This document shows positions 8,410 through 16,555 of a stretch of DNA of 34,264 nt, one piece after another. The stretch is taken from contig JAKITV010000025.1 of the NCBI GenBank assembly GCA_021647885.1, positions 1-34,264 on the forward strand, in the 5' to 3' direction. The notes below the pieces were generated by a model, which did not search any database, was not told the DNA's origin, and was given only the letters and a program-made list of their open reading frames with translations. The position numbers were made by a program, and so were the translations under genes. Within the stretch, counting starts at the first letter, position 1. Each line of letters begins with the position of its first letter. The stretch comes from Flavobacteriaceae bacterium. Its GTDB lineage: Bacteria; Bacteroidota; Bacteroidia; Flavobacteriales; Flavobacteriaceae.

Positions 8410-9081
8410 ATGAGCATCAAGCAAAATCTTAATAAAATACTTTCTACACTTCCTCAAGAAGTGGCTTTAGTTGCTGTTACTAAAACCAAGCCAATAAGCG
8501 ATATAATGGAAGCTTATAACGCAGGACAACGTGTTTTTGGTGAAAACAAAATACAGGAAATGGTAGAAAAATATGAGCAGCTACCTAAAGATATCGAATG
8601 GCATATGATTGGTCATGTACAACGAAACAAAGTAAAATATATGGCGAGTTTTGTGAGTTTAATTCACGGCATTGACAATTTTAAACTGCTCAAAGAAATT
8701 AACAAACAAGCAGAGAAACATCACAGAATAATAGATTGTTTGCTTCAAATAAAAATTGCTTCAGAAGATTCTAAATTTGGAATGACAACACAAGAAGCTT
8801 CAAATATTTTACGCTCTGAAGAATTTTCAGGATTAAAACATATTAATATTACTGGAGTTATGGGAATGGCAACATTTACCGATGATAAAGCACAAGTAAA
8901 GAAAGAATTTCAATTATTAAAACACACATTTAATGAATTGAAAACTATTTCAACTAACAACTGTGAATTAAAAACTATTTCAATGGGAATGAGTGACGAT
9001 TACCATTTAGCCATCGATTGTGGTAGCACAATGATTCGTGTAGGAAGTAGTATATTTGGAGAACGAAATTATTCAACTTAA
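8410..9081 (+). CDS. YggS family PLP-binding protein
   Basis: This 223-residue protein belongs to the YggS/PLPBP (PROSC) family of pyridoxal 5'-phosphate-binding proteins, which help keep B6 vitamers and amino/keto acids in balance. The PLP lysine should be Lys25 in VAVTKTKP. Other family motifs are FGENKIQEM, EWHMIGHVQRNK, SKFGMT, MGMATF, and the C-terminal SMGMSDDYHLAIDCGSTMIR with RVGSSIFGER. Length and ends are normal. TAAATTCG (8375-8382) is one base off the -7 consensus and could be a promoter. A diverged palindromic repeat follows the stop codon. Confidence 0.95.
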   Translation: MSIKQNLNKILSTLPQEVALVAVTKTKPISDIMEAYNAGQRVFGENKIQEMVEKYEQLPKDIEWHMIGHVQRNKVKYMASFVSLIHGIDNFKLLKEINKQAEKHHRIIDCLLQIKIASEDSKFGMTTQEASNILRSEEFSGLKHINITGVMGMATFTDDKAQVKKEFQLLKHTFNELKTISTNNCELKTISMGMSDDYHLAIDCGSTMIRVGSSIFGERNYST

Positions 9082-9087
9082 TATCAT

Positions 9088-9152
9088 TTGTCAAATTGAG
9101 CGCAGTCGAAATATCTATTATAATTAACCTTCACTTTGTTCAGAATGACAAA
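9088..9152. repeat. long imperfect inverted repeat (family E)
   Basis: The left arm TTTGTCAAATTGAGCGCAGT and the reverse complement of the right arm (TTTGTCATTCTGAACAAAGT) match at most positions. The arms face each other across about 20 bases. This resembles the GTCA...TCGACTGCGCTC...TGAC repeats common in Bacteroidota gaps. This copy is diverged. Confidence 0.65.
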
Positions 9153-9175
9153 AATTTAAACTTTTAATTAACTAT

Positions 9176-10558
9176 TTGTACGCAATTTTAGACATAGAAA
9201 CTACTGGCGGAAAATACAATGAAGAAGGTATCACCGAAATTGCTATTTATAAATTTGACGGTCACGAAGTTATAGATCAATTTATTAGCTTGGTTAATCC
9301 AGAAAAAGAAATTCAACCATTTGTTGTTAATCTTACAGGTATAAACAGTAATATGCTTCGTAATGCACCAAAGTTTTATGAAATTGCAAAACGTATTATT
9401 GAAATTACTGAAGATTGTATTGTAGTAGCTCATAACTCTCAATTTGACAACCGAATATTAAAAACAGAATTTAAACGTCTCGGTTTTGAATATAAGCGTA
9501 AAACTCTTTGTACTATTGAGCTTGCAAAATCTCTAATCCCAGATCAATCATCCTATAGTTTAGGTAAGCTCACAAGAGCTTTAGGCATTCCTGTAAGTGG
9601 AAGGCATAGAGCCGCTGGAGATGCCATGGCAACTGTAAAACTTTTCAAATTATTACTCGCTAAAGATTTACAAAAAATTATTATCAAAGAGTCGATTAAG
9701 TCAGGAATTAAATTGAATATTGAACCAAGGCTATTAGATATTGTAGAACAATTACCAACAAAAACTGGTGTATATTATATACATAAAGCCAACGGAGAAA
9801 TTATTTACATTGGCAAAAGTAAAAACATAAAAAAGCGTGTAAATCAACACTTTACAAGTCAAGCTCCAAAATCAAAAAAAATACAACTTTTAGTAGCAAC
9901 AGTTACTTATGAATATACTGGAAATGAACTTATTGCTCTATTAAAAGAAAGTGAAGAAATAAAACGCAATAAACCCATTTTTAATCGCGCATTAAAACAA
10001 ACTTCATTTTCTCATGGATTATATAGTTTCACAGATGAAAAAGGTTATACAAATTTAAGAATCGATCAAGTAAACGGAAGAGAAACACCAATAACAACGT
10101 TTTCAAATTATAAAAGTGCAAAAAGTTTTATAACCAGAATTACTGATGAACAGCAACTATGTCAAAAACTGAATGGTTTATATAAAACTAAAAACAGCTG
10201 TTTTAATTACACCATAAAACAATGTTTTGGTGCTTGTATTGAAGAAGAAACTCAAATAGATTACAATAAACGTGTGTCTAAAATTATTAATAAACATGAT
10301 TTTGAAAGCAAAAGTATGGTTATTATAGATCGTGGTCGAGCTATAGATGAGCGCAGTGCTATACTTATTGAGAATGGTATGTATAAAGGTTTTGGGTTTT
10401 ACAATCTCAATTACCAGATTAATAATTTAGATGTCTTGCAATCCATTATTACTACTATGGAACACAATGGAGATACACAACATATTATACAAAATTATTT
10501 AAGGAAAAATAAAAAGATTAAGATTGTTGAATTAGAAACAAATGATAAAAATAACTAA
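9176..10558 (+). CDS. DEDDh exonuclease fused to GIY-YIG (UvrC/Cho-like) nuclease
   Basis: This 460-residue protein joins two nuclease modules. Residues 1-165 are a DnaQ-like 3'-5' exonuclease: D6-x-E8 in LDIETTGG, AHNSQFDNRIL, and HRAAGDAMATV with the His/Asp of the third motif. Residues about 198-280 are a GIY-YIG domain (GVYYIHKANGEIIYIGKSKN, then KKRVNQHF), and a cysteine motif CFNYTIKQCFGAC near 342-354 recalls the C..C..C region of UvrC/Cho. Such fusions are known in several phyla and are thought to act in DNA repair by incision plus trimming. The start is a TTG: it gives the conserved MYAILDIETTG opening. The potassium-channel gene follows after 21 bases but has its own -7 box. Confidence 0.88.
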   Translation: MYAILDIETTGGKYNEEGITEIAIYKFDGHEVIDQFISLVNPEKEIQPFVVNLTGINSNMLRNAPKFYEIAKRIIEITEDCIVVAHNSQFDNRILKTEFKRLGFEYKRKTLCTIELAKSLIPDQSSYSLGKLTRALGIPVSGRHRAAGDAMATVKLFKLLLAKDLQKIIIKESIKSGIKLNIEPRLLDIVEQLPTKTGVYYIHKANGEIIYIGKSKNIKKRVNQHFTSQAPKSKKIQLLVATVTYEYTGNELIALLKESEEIKRNKPIFNRALKQTSFSHGLYSFTDEKGYTNLRIDQVNGRETPITTFSNYKSAKSFITRITDEQQLCQKLNGLYKTKNSCFNYTIKQCFGACIEEETQIDYNKRVSKIINKHDFESKSMVIIDRGRAIDERSAILIENGMYKGFGFYNLNYQINNLDVLQSIITTMEHNGDTQHIIQNYLRKNKKIKIVELETNDKNN

Positions 10559-10566
10559 TCTTTTAT

Positions 10567-10574
10567 TACTTTTG
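10567..10574 (+). promoter_or_regulatory. TAnnTTTG -7 box just before the ion-channel start
   Basis: TACTTTTG is an exact -7 match that ends five bases before the ATG at 10580. Transcription would start at or next to the start codon, giving a leaderless or nearly leaderless mRNA for the channel and miaA. Confidence 0.5.
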
Positions 10575-10579
10575 ATTTA

Positions 10580-11413
10580 ATGAAAAATAATAAACCTCAA
10601 AGAAAATGGCAACAAAAGCTTCATGAAATTATTTATGAAGCCGATACTCCATCCGGAAAATTATTTGATGTAATTCTGCTTATAGTTATTATAGCAAGTA
10701 TTGTTTTTGTAATGCTAGAAAGTGTAAAAAGCATTGATATTAAATATCACAATTTTCTTAATATTTCAGAATGGGTTATAACAATCCTCTTCACAATAGA
10801 GTATATAGCCAGAATAATTTCAGTAAAAAAACCTCTTAAATATATTACAAGCTTTTACGGTATTATAGATTTGTTATCTACTATACCAAAATATTTATCC
10901 ATACTATTTGTTGGCTCACACCATTTAGTGGCATTAAGAGCGTTGCGATTATTGCGTGTTTTTCGTATTTTAAAATTAGCACGTTATATTGGTGAATCCA
11001 ACAACTTAATAATAGCACTAAAAGCAAGTAGGGTAAGAATTGCTGTATTCATTTCATTCATAATAATTCTTTGCACAATCTTAGGTACCATCATGTATTT
11101 AATTGAAGATGATGCTAGTGGTTTTACCAGCATTCCCGAAAGTGTCTATTGGGCAATCGTAACACTTACCACTGTAGGTTATGGAGACATTGCTCCTATT
11201 ACACCATTTGGGCAATTTATCGCTTCTTTAGTTATGATATTGGGTTATGCAATTATTGTAATACCTACAGGAATTATTACTTCCGAATTAGTTAAAGATA
11301 GCATAAAAAGTGTACAAACAAACACACAATCTTGCCCAAGCTGTTCGGTAGATAAACATAGAGATAATGCTGAATTCTGTTATAAATGCGGACATACACT
11401 TAAGCATGAGTAA
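10580..11413 (+). CDS. voltage-gated potassium channel with C-terminal zinc ribbon
   Basis: This 277-residue inner-membrane protein has six predicted membrane segments. S1-S3 run from about residue 27 to 110, and S4 carries regularly spaced arginines (RALRLLRVFRILKLARY). The pore loop holds the K+ selectivity filter TVGYGD (198-203), and S6 ends in PTGIITSEL. The tetramer should conduct K+ with voltage gating. The C-terminus adds a small zinc-ribbon-like module with Cys252, Cys255, Cys267 and Cys270 (CPSC...CYKCG), presumably cytoplasmic. I recall this add-on in some bacterial channels, but its role is unclear. It overlaps miaA by eight bases, so the two are translated from one transcript. 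Confidence 0.9.
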   Translation: MKNNKPQRKWQQKLHEIIYEADTPSGKLFDVILLIVIIASIVFVMLESVKSIDIKYHNFLNISEWVITILFTIEYIARIISVKKPLKYITSFYGIIDLLSTIPKYLSILFVGSHHLVALRALRLLRVFRILKLARYIGESNNLIIALKASRVRIAVFISFIIILCTILGTIMYLIEDDASGFTSIPESVYWAIVTLTTVGYGDIAPITPFGQFIASLVMILGYAIIVIPTGIITSELVKDSIKSVQTNTQSCPSCSVDKHRDNAEFCYKCGHTLKHE

Positions 11414-12305
11414 TTACCTTATTTCCATTGTTGGGCCAACTGCTATTGGTAAAACTGATTTAAGTATAAAATTGGCACAATATTTTAAAACCGAAATAAT
11501 TTCAGCCGATTCTCGGCAGTTTTATAAAGAGATGCAAATTGGTACTGCTGCTCCAACAAGTGAAGAATTATCACAAATAAAACATCATTTTATTCATCAT
11601 AAATCTATAGAAGACAGTTATAACGTTGGAGCTTTTGAAAAAGATGCAATACAACATTTAGATACACTTTTTAAAACTCATAATGTAGTTATTATGGTTG
11701 GAGGCTCTGGACTTTATGTAGATGCTGTAACAAAAGGTCTTGATGTTTTCCCAGAAATTGATACTTCAATAAGGGAAACACTTAATAAAAAACTTAAAAC
11801 AGATGGTTTAGAGCCACTTCAAAATCAGCTTAAAGAATTAGACATAGATTCGTACAATACAATTGCTATAGATAATCCACATCGTTTAATTAGAGCTTTA
11901 GAAATTTGCATTGGAACAGGACTTCCCTATTCATCCTTTTTAAATAAAGAAAAACCAAAACGAAATTTCAAAAACATATCTATTGGTTTATCAGCAAATC
12001 GTGAGATTATCTATGATAGAATTAATAAACGTGTAGATAGTATGATAGAAAATGGTTTATTAGACGAAGTAAAATCCTTATTGCCAAAACAACATTTAAA
12101 TGCATTAAATACTGTTGGTTATAAAGAATTATTTAAATTCCTCAATGGAGAATGGACTTTGGATTTTGCCATTTCTGAAATTAAAAAAAACACGCGACGT
12201 TTTGCCAAACGTCAACTTACATGGTTTAAAAAAGATAAAACCATTTTGTGGTTTGACTACACAACGGATTTTAATACAATTATTGAGAAGCTTCAAAATA
12301 AATAA
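11406..12305 (+). CDS. miaA: tRNA dimethylallyltransferase
   Basis: This 299-residue enzyme transfers a dimethylallyl group to N6 of adenosine-37 in tRNAs that read codons starting with U, the first step towards ms2i6A. It shows the P-loop GPTAIGKTD, the substrate-contact segment ISADSRQFYKEM, the GGSGLYVDAVTKGLD motif, DNPHRLIRALE, and the C-terminal NTVGYKELFKFL and KKNTRRFAKRQLTWFKKD. The ATG at 11406 is chosen because it gives the standard SIVGPTAIGKT start close to the N-terminus. It overlaps the channel stop codon region. The frame is open further upstream, but that part only shadows the channel gene. A repeat-rich gap follows. Confidence 0.96.
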   Translation: MSNYLISIVGPTAIGKTDLSIKLAQYFKTEIISADSRQFYKEMQIGTAAPTSEELSQIKHHFIHHKSIEDSYNVGAFEKDAIQHLDTLFKTHNVVIMVGGSGLYVDAVTKGLDVFPEIDTSIRETLNKKLKTDGLEPLQNQLKELDIDSYNTIAIDNPHRLIRALEICIGTGLPYSSFLNKEKPKRNFKNISIGLSANREIIYDRINKRVDSMIENGLLDEVKSLLPKQHLNALNTVGYKELFKFLNGEWTLDFAISEIKKNTRRFAKRQLTWFKKDKTILWFDYTTDFNTIIEKLQNK

Positions 12306-12326
12306 AGATTTTTTTGAACCAACTAT

Positions 12327-12348
12327 CCTCGAGGCAGAGCCATAGAGG
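12327..12348. repeat. palindromic repeat family A, copy 1
   Basis: CCTCGAGGCAGAGCCATAGAGG is an imperfect palindrome. It shares the CTCGA-GCAGAGC core with copies at 12443, 21804 and 21859. Confidence 0.6.
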
Positions 12349-12405
12349 TATTTCGCTGGTTTCATTTTGCCCTAAAAAGGTCAAAAACCAAAATTCTGTA
12401 TTTAG

Positions 12406-12425
12406 ATTCCCGCTTTCGCGGGAAT
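12406..12425. repeat. palindromic repeat family B, copy 2
   Basis: ATTCCCGC/GCGGGAAT is an 8-bp perfect stem with a TTTC loop, followed by GACA. It has the same layout as the copy at 6084-6103. Confidence 0.8.
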
Positions 12426-12442
12426 GACAATTTCAACGGAAA

Positions 12443-12463
12443 CCTTGACGCAGAGCGTCGAGG
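12443..12463. repeat. palindromic repeat family A, copy 2
   Basis: CCTTGACGC and GCGTCGAGG pair over 9 bp (one G-T) around an AGA loop. The flanking GAATT also occurs after the copy at 21859. Confidence 0.7.
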
Positions 12464-12574
12464 AATTCTTTAGATTAAAATAAAATAGATTTTCACTACA
12501 ATTATTATAAAACTTGAATTTAGATTAATCTCATCTTCACCAGATCCCTCCAGAGTTTAAAACTCCAACAAAAA

Positions 12575-12605
12575 TCCCTTCTAGAGTTTAGAACTCTGGA
12601 AGGGA
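12575..12605. repeat. strong hairpin, second of a tandem pair
   Basis: TCCCTTCTAGAGTT pairs with AACTCTGGAAGGGA over 14 bp (one G-T) around a 3-nt loop. A degenerate first copy lies about 30 bases upstream. It could end miaA transcripts, but no long T-tract follows. Confidence 0.7.
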
Positions 12606-12680
12606 TACTTTAGTTAACACGTTTTTAAGGTTTTTTTGCTATAAATTTCATATTTTCGGCAGCTAAATCAAACTCCATAA

Positions 12681-13238
12681 ATGAGTAAGAACATTCGGAA
12701 ATTAGCTAAACAAACACGCTTCTATAGAAGGTTTCATAAGTTTATTGCTGTTCCTATGTTGTTTTTTATGCTATTATTAGGCAGTACAGGTTTGCTTTTA
12801 ACATGGAAGTCAGAATTAAAACTGCAACCAGCTTCACAAAAAAGTGCATTTACAAATCAGTCTCTAGTTTCATTATCTGTAATAGAGCAAAATGCAATAC
12901 GATATGCAGATTCTTTACAATTATCTTCAACAATAAATAGAATAGATTATCGCCCTGCAAAAGGCATTGCTAAAATACGTTTTGAAAATCATTTTACCGA
13001 GCTTCAAATAGATGGCTATACAGGAAAAATTATTTCAGTAAAACAACGAACCGATAGTGTTATAGAAATGATTCATGATGGTTCTATTATAGATTATCTT
13101 TTTAAAAGCAAGTCCGAAAATATTAAACTAATTTATTCTACTTTAACTTCGTTAGGTCTAATTTTATTAGCTTTTAGTGGTTTTTGGCTATGGCTAAAAC
13201 CAAAAAAAATGAAAAAAATAAAAATAAAAAAGCATTAA
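12681..13238 (+). CDS. small PepSY-type membrane protein
   Basis: This 185-residue protein has a basic N-terminus, a membrane segment at about 23-43 (FIAVPMLFFMLLLGSTGLLL), a periplasmic PepSY-like domain of about 110 residues with a typical IDGYTGKIISVK element, a second membrane segment at about 152-172 (LTSLGLILLAFSGFWLWL), and a lysine-rich tail. PepSY-TM proteins are often linked to iron or siderophore uptake and may bind or reduce ligands at the membrane. This one is less than half the size of the longer PepSY-TM proteins but complete in itself. No transporter or receptor gene lies next to it, so the role is open. Confidence 0.8.
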   Translation: MSKNIRKLAKQTRFYRRFHKFIAVPMLFFMLLLGSTGLLLTWKSELKLQPASQKSAFTNQSLVSLSVIEQNAIRYADSLQLSSTINRIDYRPAKGIAKIRFENHFTELQIDGYTGKIISVKQRTDSVIEMIHDGSIIDYLFKSKSENIKLIYSTLTSLGLILLAFSGFWLWLKPKKMKKIKIKKH

Positions 13239-13308
13239 CATCTCATTAAGAAATATATGAGTGCTTTTATTTAACTTTAGAACTTTTAATAACCAACTTT
13301 AACTCAAA

Positions 13309-16300
13309 ATGAAAAAAGTCATTTCTCTTGTAATGTTGTTTTGCATTACATTCCTTTCTGCACAAGAATTCTCAATGGATTTAGTCAAAAACATGAAACC
13401 TCGCAACATTGGTCCTGGAGGTATGTCTGGTCGTGTAACTGCAATAGATGTAGTACTTAATAATCCAGATATAATGTATGTTGGGACTGCTTCTGGTGGT
13501 TTATGGAAATCTAATTCAGGAGGTATAACATGGAAACCCATTTTTGATAAAGAAGTTACAGCATCCATTGGTGCAGTTGCAATTCAACAATCAAACCCTA
13601 GTGTAATTTGGGTAGGAACTGGAGAAGGAAATCCTAGAAACAGCCTAAATGGTGGTTATGGAATTTATAAATCTTTAGATGGTGGCAAAAACTGGATTGC
13701 AATGGGATTGGAGAAAACAAGGCACATTCATCGTGTAATAATCGATCCTACAAATCCAGATGTGGTTTATGTAGGAGCGATTGGCTCACCTTGGGGAGAA
13801 CATCCTGAACGTGGTGTTTATAAAACTATTGATGGAGGGAAAACTTGGAATAAAATTTTGTTTGCAAATAATAGAACAGGAGCAGCCGATTTAGTAATGG
13901 ATCCTACAAACCCGAATAAATTAATTGCTGCCATGTGGGAACACAAACGCGATCCTTGGTTCTTTAAATCTGGTGGTGAAGGTTCTGGTTTACACATTAC
14001 TCACGATGGTGGAAACACTTGGAAAAAAATTACTGATGAGGATGGTTTCCCTAAAGGAGATTTAGGACGTATTGGTGTTGCCATTGCTCCAAATAAACCA
14101 AATATTGTTTATGCTTTGGTTGAAGCTAAAAAAAATGCGCTCTACAAAAGTGTAGATGGTGGTGTAAAATGGAAAAAAGTCAACGACAAAATGAGCGAAA
14201 TTGGCAACAGACCATTCTATTATGCTGAAATTTATGTAGATCCACAAAATGAAAATCGTGTGTATTCAATTTACACTTATGTAAACGTAAGCGAAGATGG
14301 CGGAAAAAAATTCACACAATTAATGCCTGCTTATGGTGTAAGTAATGGGATTCATCCCGATCATCATGCATGGTGGATCCATCCAACAAATGGTCAATTT
14401 ATGATTGATGGAAATGATGGTGGATTAAATATTACTAAAGATGGAGGTAAAACTTGGCGTTTTATTGGCAACTTACCAGTAGCACAATTTTATCATATTA
14501 GTGTAGATAACGAGTATCCTTATAACGTTTATGGAGGTATGCAAGATAATGGTTCTTGGCGTGGTCCTGCTTATGTATGGCGAGTACAAGGTATTCGTAA
14601 TTCGTATTGGCAAGAAATTTCGTTTGGAGATGGTTTTGATGTTGTTCCGGACAGAGACGATTCTCGTTATGGATGGACTATGAGCCAACAAGGATTTGTA
14701 AGTCGTTACGATTGGCAAACAGGCAACAATTATATTGTACGACCAACACATCCTGATGCTGATGTAAAATTACGTTTCAACTGGAATTCTGCAATAAATA
14801 TAGACCCATTTAATAATAGCACTATTTACTTCGGAAGTCAATTTGTACACAAATCGACAGATAAAGGATTAACATGGCAAATAATTTCAGAAGATTTAAC
14901 AACCAACGATCCTGAAAAATTAAAACAAAGTGAAAGTGGTGGTTTAACAATGGACGCAACTGGAGCAGAAAACCATTGTACCATTTTAGTGATTGAGCCT
15001 TCTCCTATCGAAAAAAATATGTTTTGGATTAGCACAGATGATGGTCGAGTGCATATCACACAAAATGGAGGTGCAACCTACACAGATGTCTCAAAAAATA
15101 TTAAAGGATTGCCTAATGGCAGTTGGATACCGCAAATAAAAGCATCAAATAAAAATAAAGGCGAAGCACTATTAATCGCTAACGATTACAGACGTTTTAA
15201 CTTTACGCCTTATGCATATAGAACTAAAGATTATGGTAAAACTTGGAAGCGCATTGTTGACGGAAATGATGTTGAAAGTTTTGCGCTATCTATTGTAGAA
15301 GATATTGAAGAACCTAACCTCCTATTTTTAGGTACAGATGATGGATTATACGTTTCTGTTAATGCAGGAGAAAAATGGACGAAATGGACGGAAGGATTTC
15401 CAACGGTTTCTGTAAAAGATTTAGTGATTCAACCTCGCGAACACGATTTGGTAATAGGCACTTTTGGACGTGCAGCATGGGTTTTAGACGATATTAGACC
15501 ATTAAGAGCTATTGCTAAGAATAGCCAAGTGCTCAATACTAAATTAGAATTATTCTCTCCTCCAACAGCTTATCAAGCTGCTTACCAACAACCAACAGGA
15601 AGTCGTTTTGGTGGTGATGCTCTTTATAATGGTGAAAATCGTGGTCGTGGCGCTCAACTTTCTTATTATGTTATCATTGATGAGAAAAAAGAAGATGATA
15701 AAAAGAAAGATGATGGAGATGAAAATTCAGAAAGTGAAGATGATATCCTGAATCAAGTTCAGGATGACGACAAAAATGTCGTTAAATGGGATTCTTTAAC
15801 TATGAACATTTATGATGGCGAGCGATTAATAAGAACTTTAAAACAAAAAGCTCCTAAAGAAAGTGGTGTACATAAATGGTCTTGGAGAATGAATGAAAAA
15901 GGAGGAGATAGCCCTTCAAGAACCATTAAAAAACGTACTCGAGAACCGAGTGGAGCAAGAGTAAAACCTGGAACGTATAAAGTAGTTATGAGTTTTGGAG
16001 ACCAAACATCAGAAGAAATGATTACTATAAAAAGTGATCCACGATTAAATGTCTCAACTAAAGCAATCAACGAAACTTATAATGCTTCAAAAGAAATTCA
16101 AAGTATTAGACAAGCTGCTGCAGATGCTGTGAAGCAATTAGTAGAAAGTAAAAATATCGCAACAGATTACAGTAAAAGTTTAGCAAAATTAGACAAGAAA
16201 AAATACAAAGATCAAATAAAAGCTTCAAAAGATATCATTAAAGAAATTGATACAGTTATTGCGATTTATTTAGGCAAAGTTGACAAACGCCAAGGAATAA

Positions 16301-16545
16301 CCCGTAATCCAGAAGTTAATGTTAACCAACGTATTAGAAATGCAAGTTTTTATGCTGGATCGAGACCAAATGGTTTAACTACTACAGAAAAAACATTAAT
16401 TAAGCATGCTAAAGATGCTGTAAAAGAAGCATTAGACAAAACCAATACTTTCTTTAACGAAGTATGGAAACCGTATCAAACAAAAATGGAAGATTTAAAT
16501 ACAACTCCTTTTAAAGAAATAAAAGCTTTTAAATTAACCAATTAA
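13309..16545 (+). CDS. exported Asp-box (sortilin/BNR-like) beta-propeller protein
   Basis: This 1078-residue protein has a signal peptide (MKKVISLVMLFCITFLSAQ) and a long beta-propeller region, residues about 30-760, with at least eleven Asp-box motifs of the form S/T-x-D-x-G-x-x-W. Examples are SLDGGKNW, TIDGGKTW, THDGGNTW, TKDGGKTW and TKDYGKTW. This places it in the VPS10/sortilin-like glycosyl-hydrolase-related group common in Bacteroidota, usually annotated without a known substrate. Residues about 793-825 form a charged Lys/Asp/Glu linker that contains an in-frame palindromic repeat. The C-terminal part (about 830-1078) has an Ig-like segment followed by a helical region. The S9 peptidase gene starts ten bases after the stop, so the pair probably work together on extracellular peptide or glycoprotein material. 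Confidence 0.85.
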   Translation: MKKVISLVMLFCITFLSAQEFSMDLVKNMKPRNIGPGGMSGRVTAIDVVLNNPDIMYVGTASGGLWKSNSGGITWKPIFDKEVTASIGAVAIQQSNPSVIWVGTGEGNPRNSLNGGYGIYKSLDGGKNWIAMGLEKTRHIHRVIIDPTNPDVVYVGAIGSPWGEHPERGVYKTIDGGKTWNKILFANNRTGAADLVMDPTNPNKLIAAMWEHKRDPWFFKSGGEGSGLHITHDGGNTWKKITDEDGFPKGDLGRIGVAIAPNKPNIVYALVEAKKNALYKSVDGGVKWKKVNDKMSEIGNRPFYYAEIYVDPQNENRVYSIYTYVNVSEDGGKKFTQLMPAYGVSNGIHPDHHAWWIHPTNGQFMIDGNDGGLNITKDGGKTWRFIGNLPVAQFYHISVDNEYPYNVYGGMQDNGSWRGPAYVWRVQGIRNSYWQEISFGDGFDVVPDRDDSRYGWTMSQQGFVSRYDWQTGNNYIVRPTHPDADVKLRFNWNSAINIDPFNNSTIYFGSQFVHKSTDKGLTWQIISEDLTTNDPEKLKQSESGGLTMDATGAENHCTILVIEPSPIEKNMFWISTDDGRVHITQNGGATYTDVSKNIKGLPNGSWIPQIKASNKNKGEALLIANDYRRFNFTPYAYRTKDYGKTWKRIVDGNDVESFALSIVEDIEEPNLLFLGTDDGLYVSVNAGEKWTKWTEGFPTVSVKDLVIQPREHDLVIGTFGRAAWVLDDIRPLRAIAKNSQVLNTKLELFSPPTAYQAAYQQPTGSRFGGDALYNGENRGRGAQLSYYVIIDEKKEDDKKKDDGDENSESEDDILNQVQDDDKNVVKWDSLTMNIYDGERLIRTLKQKAPKESGVHKWSWRMNEKGGDSPSRTIKKRTREPSGARVKPGTYKVVMSFGDQTSEEMITIKSDPRLNVSTKAINETYNASKEIQSIRQAAADAVKQLVESKNIATDYSKSLAKLDKKKYKDQIKASKDIIKEIDTVIAIYLGKVDKRQGITRNPEVNVNQRIRNASFYAGSRPNGLTTTEKTLIKHAKDAVKEALDKTNTFFNEVWKPYQTKMEDLNTTPFKEIKAFKLTN
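15745..15765. repeat. palindromic repeat inside coding sequence
   Basis: ATCCTGAA and TTCAGGAT form an 8-bp perfect stem with a 5-nt loop, followed by GAC. The repeat is read in frame as part of DILNQVQDDD (residues 812-821) of the propeller protein, in its charged linker. I recall this sequence as a common intergenic repeat in bacteria. Confidence 0.7.
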
Positions 16546-16555
16546 AACAAAAATT

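Larger units (their letters stand above)
12306..12680. other. gene-free gap filled with palindromic repeats
   Basis: These 375 bases hold no credible coding frame. They contain two copies of family A (12327-12348, 12443-12463), one of family B (12406-12425), and a tandem pair of AGAGTTT-type palindromes (a poor copy near 12548-12567 and a strong one at 12575-12605). The last ~60 bases must carry the promoter of the PepSY gene; TATTTTCG at 12651-12658 is one base off the -7 consensus. Confidence 0.8.

Noticed and set aside
12420..12437. GAATGACAATTTC as a Fnr-like half-site
   Set aside because: The ATGACA comes from the flank of the family B repeat, and there is no matching second half.
12306..12680. 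CRISPR array or tRNA-like structure in the repeat-rich gap
   Set aside because: The palindromes belong to different families, spacing is irregular, there are no equal repeats with unique spacers, and no cloverleaf can be drawn.
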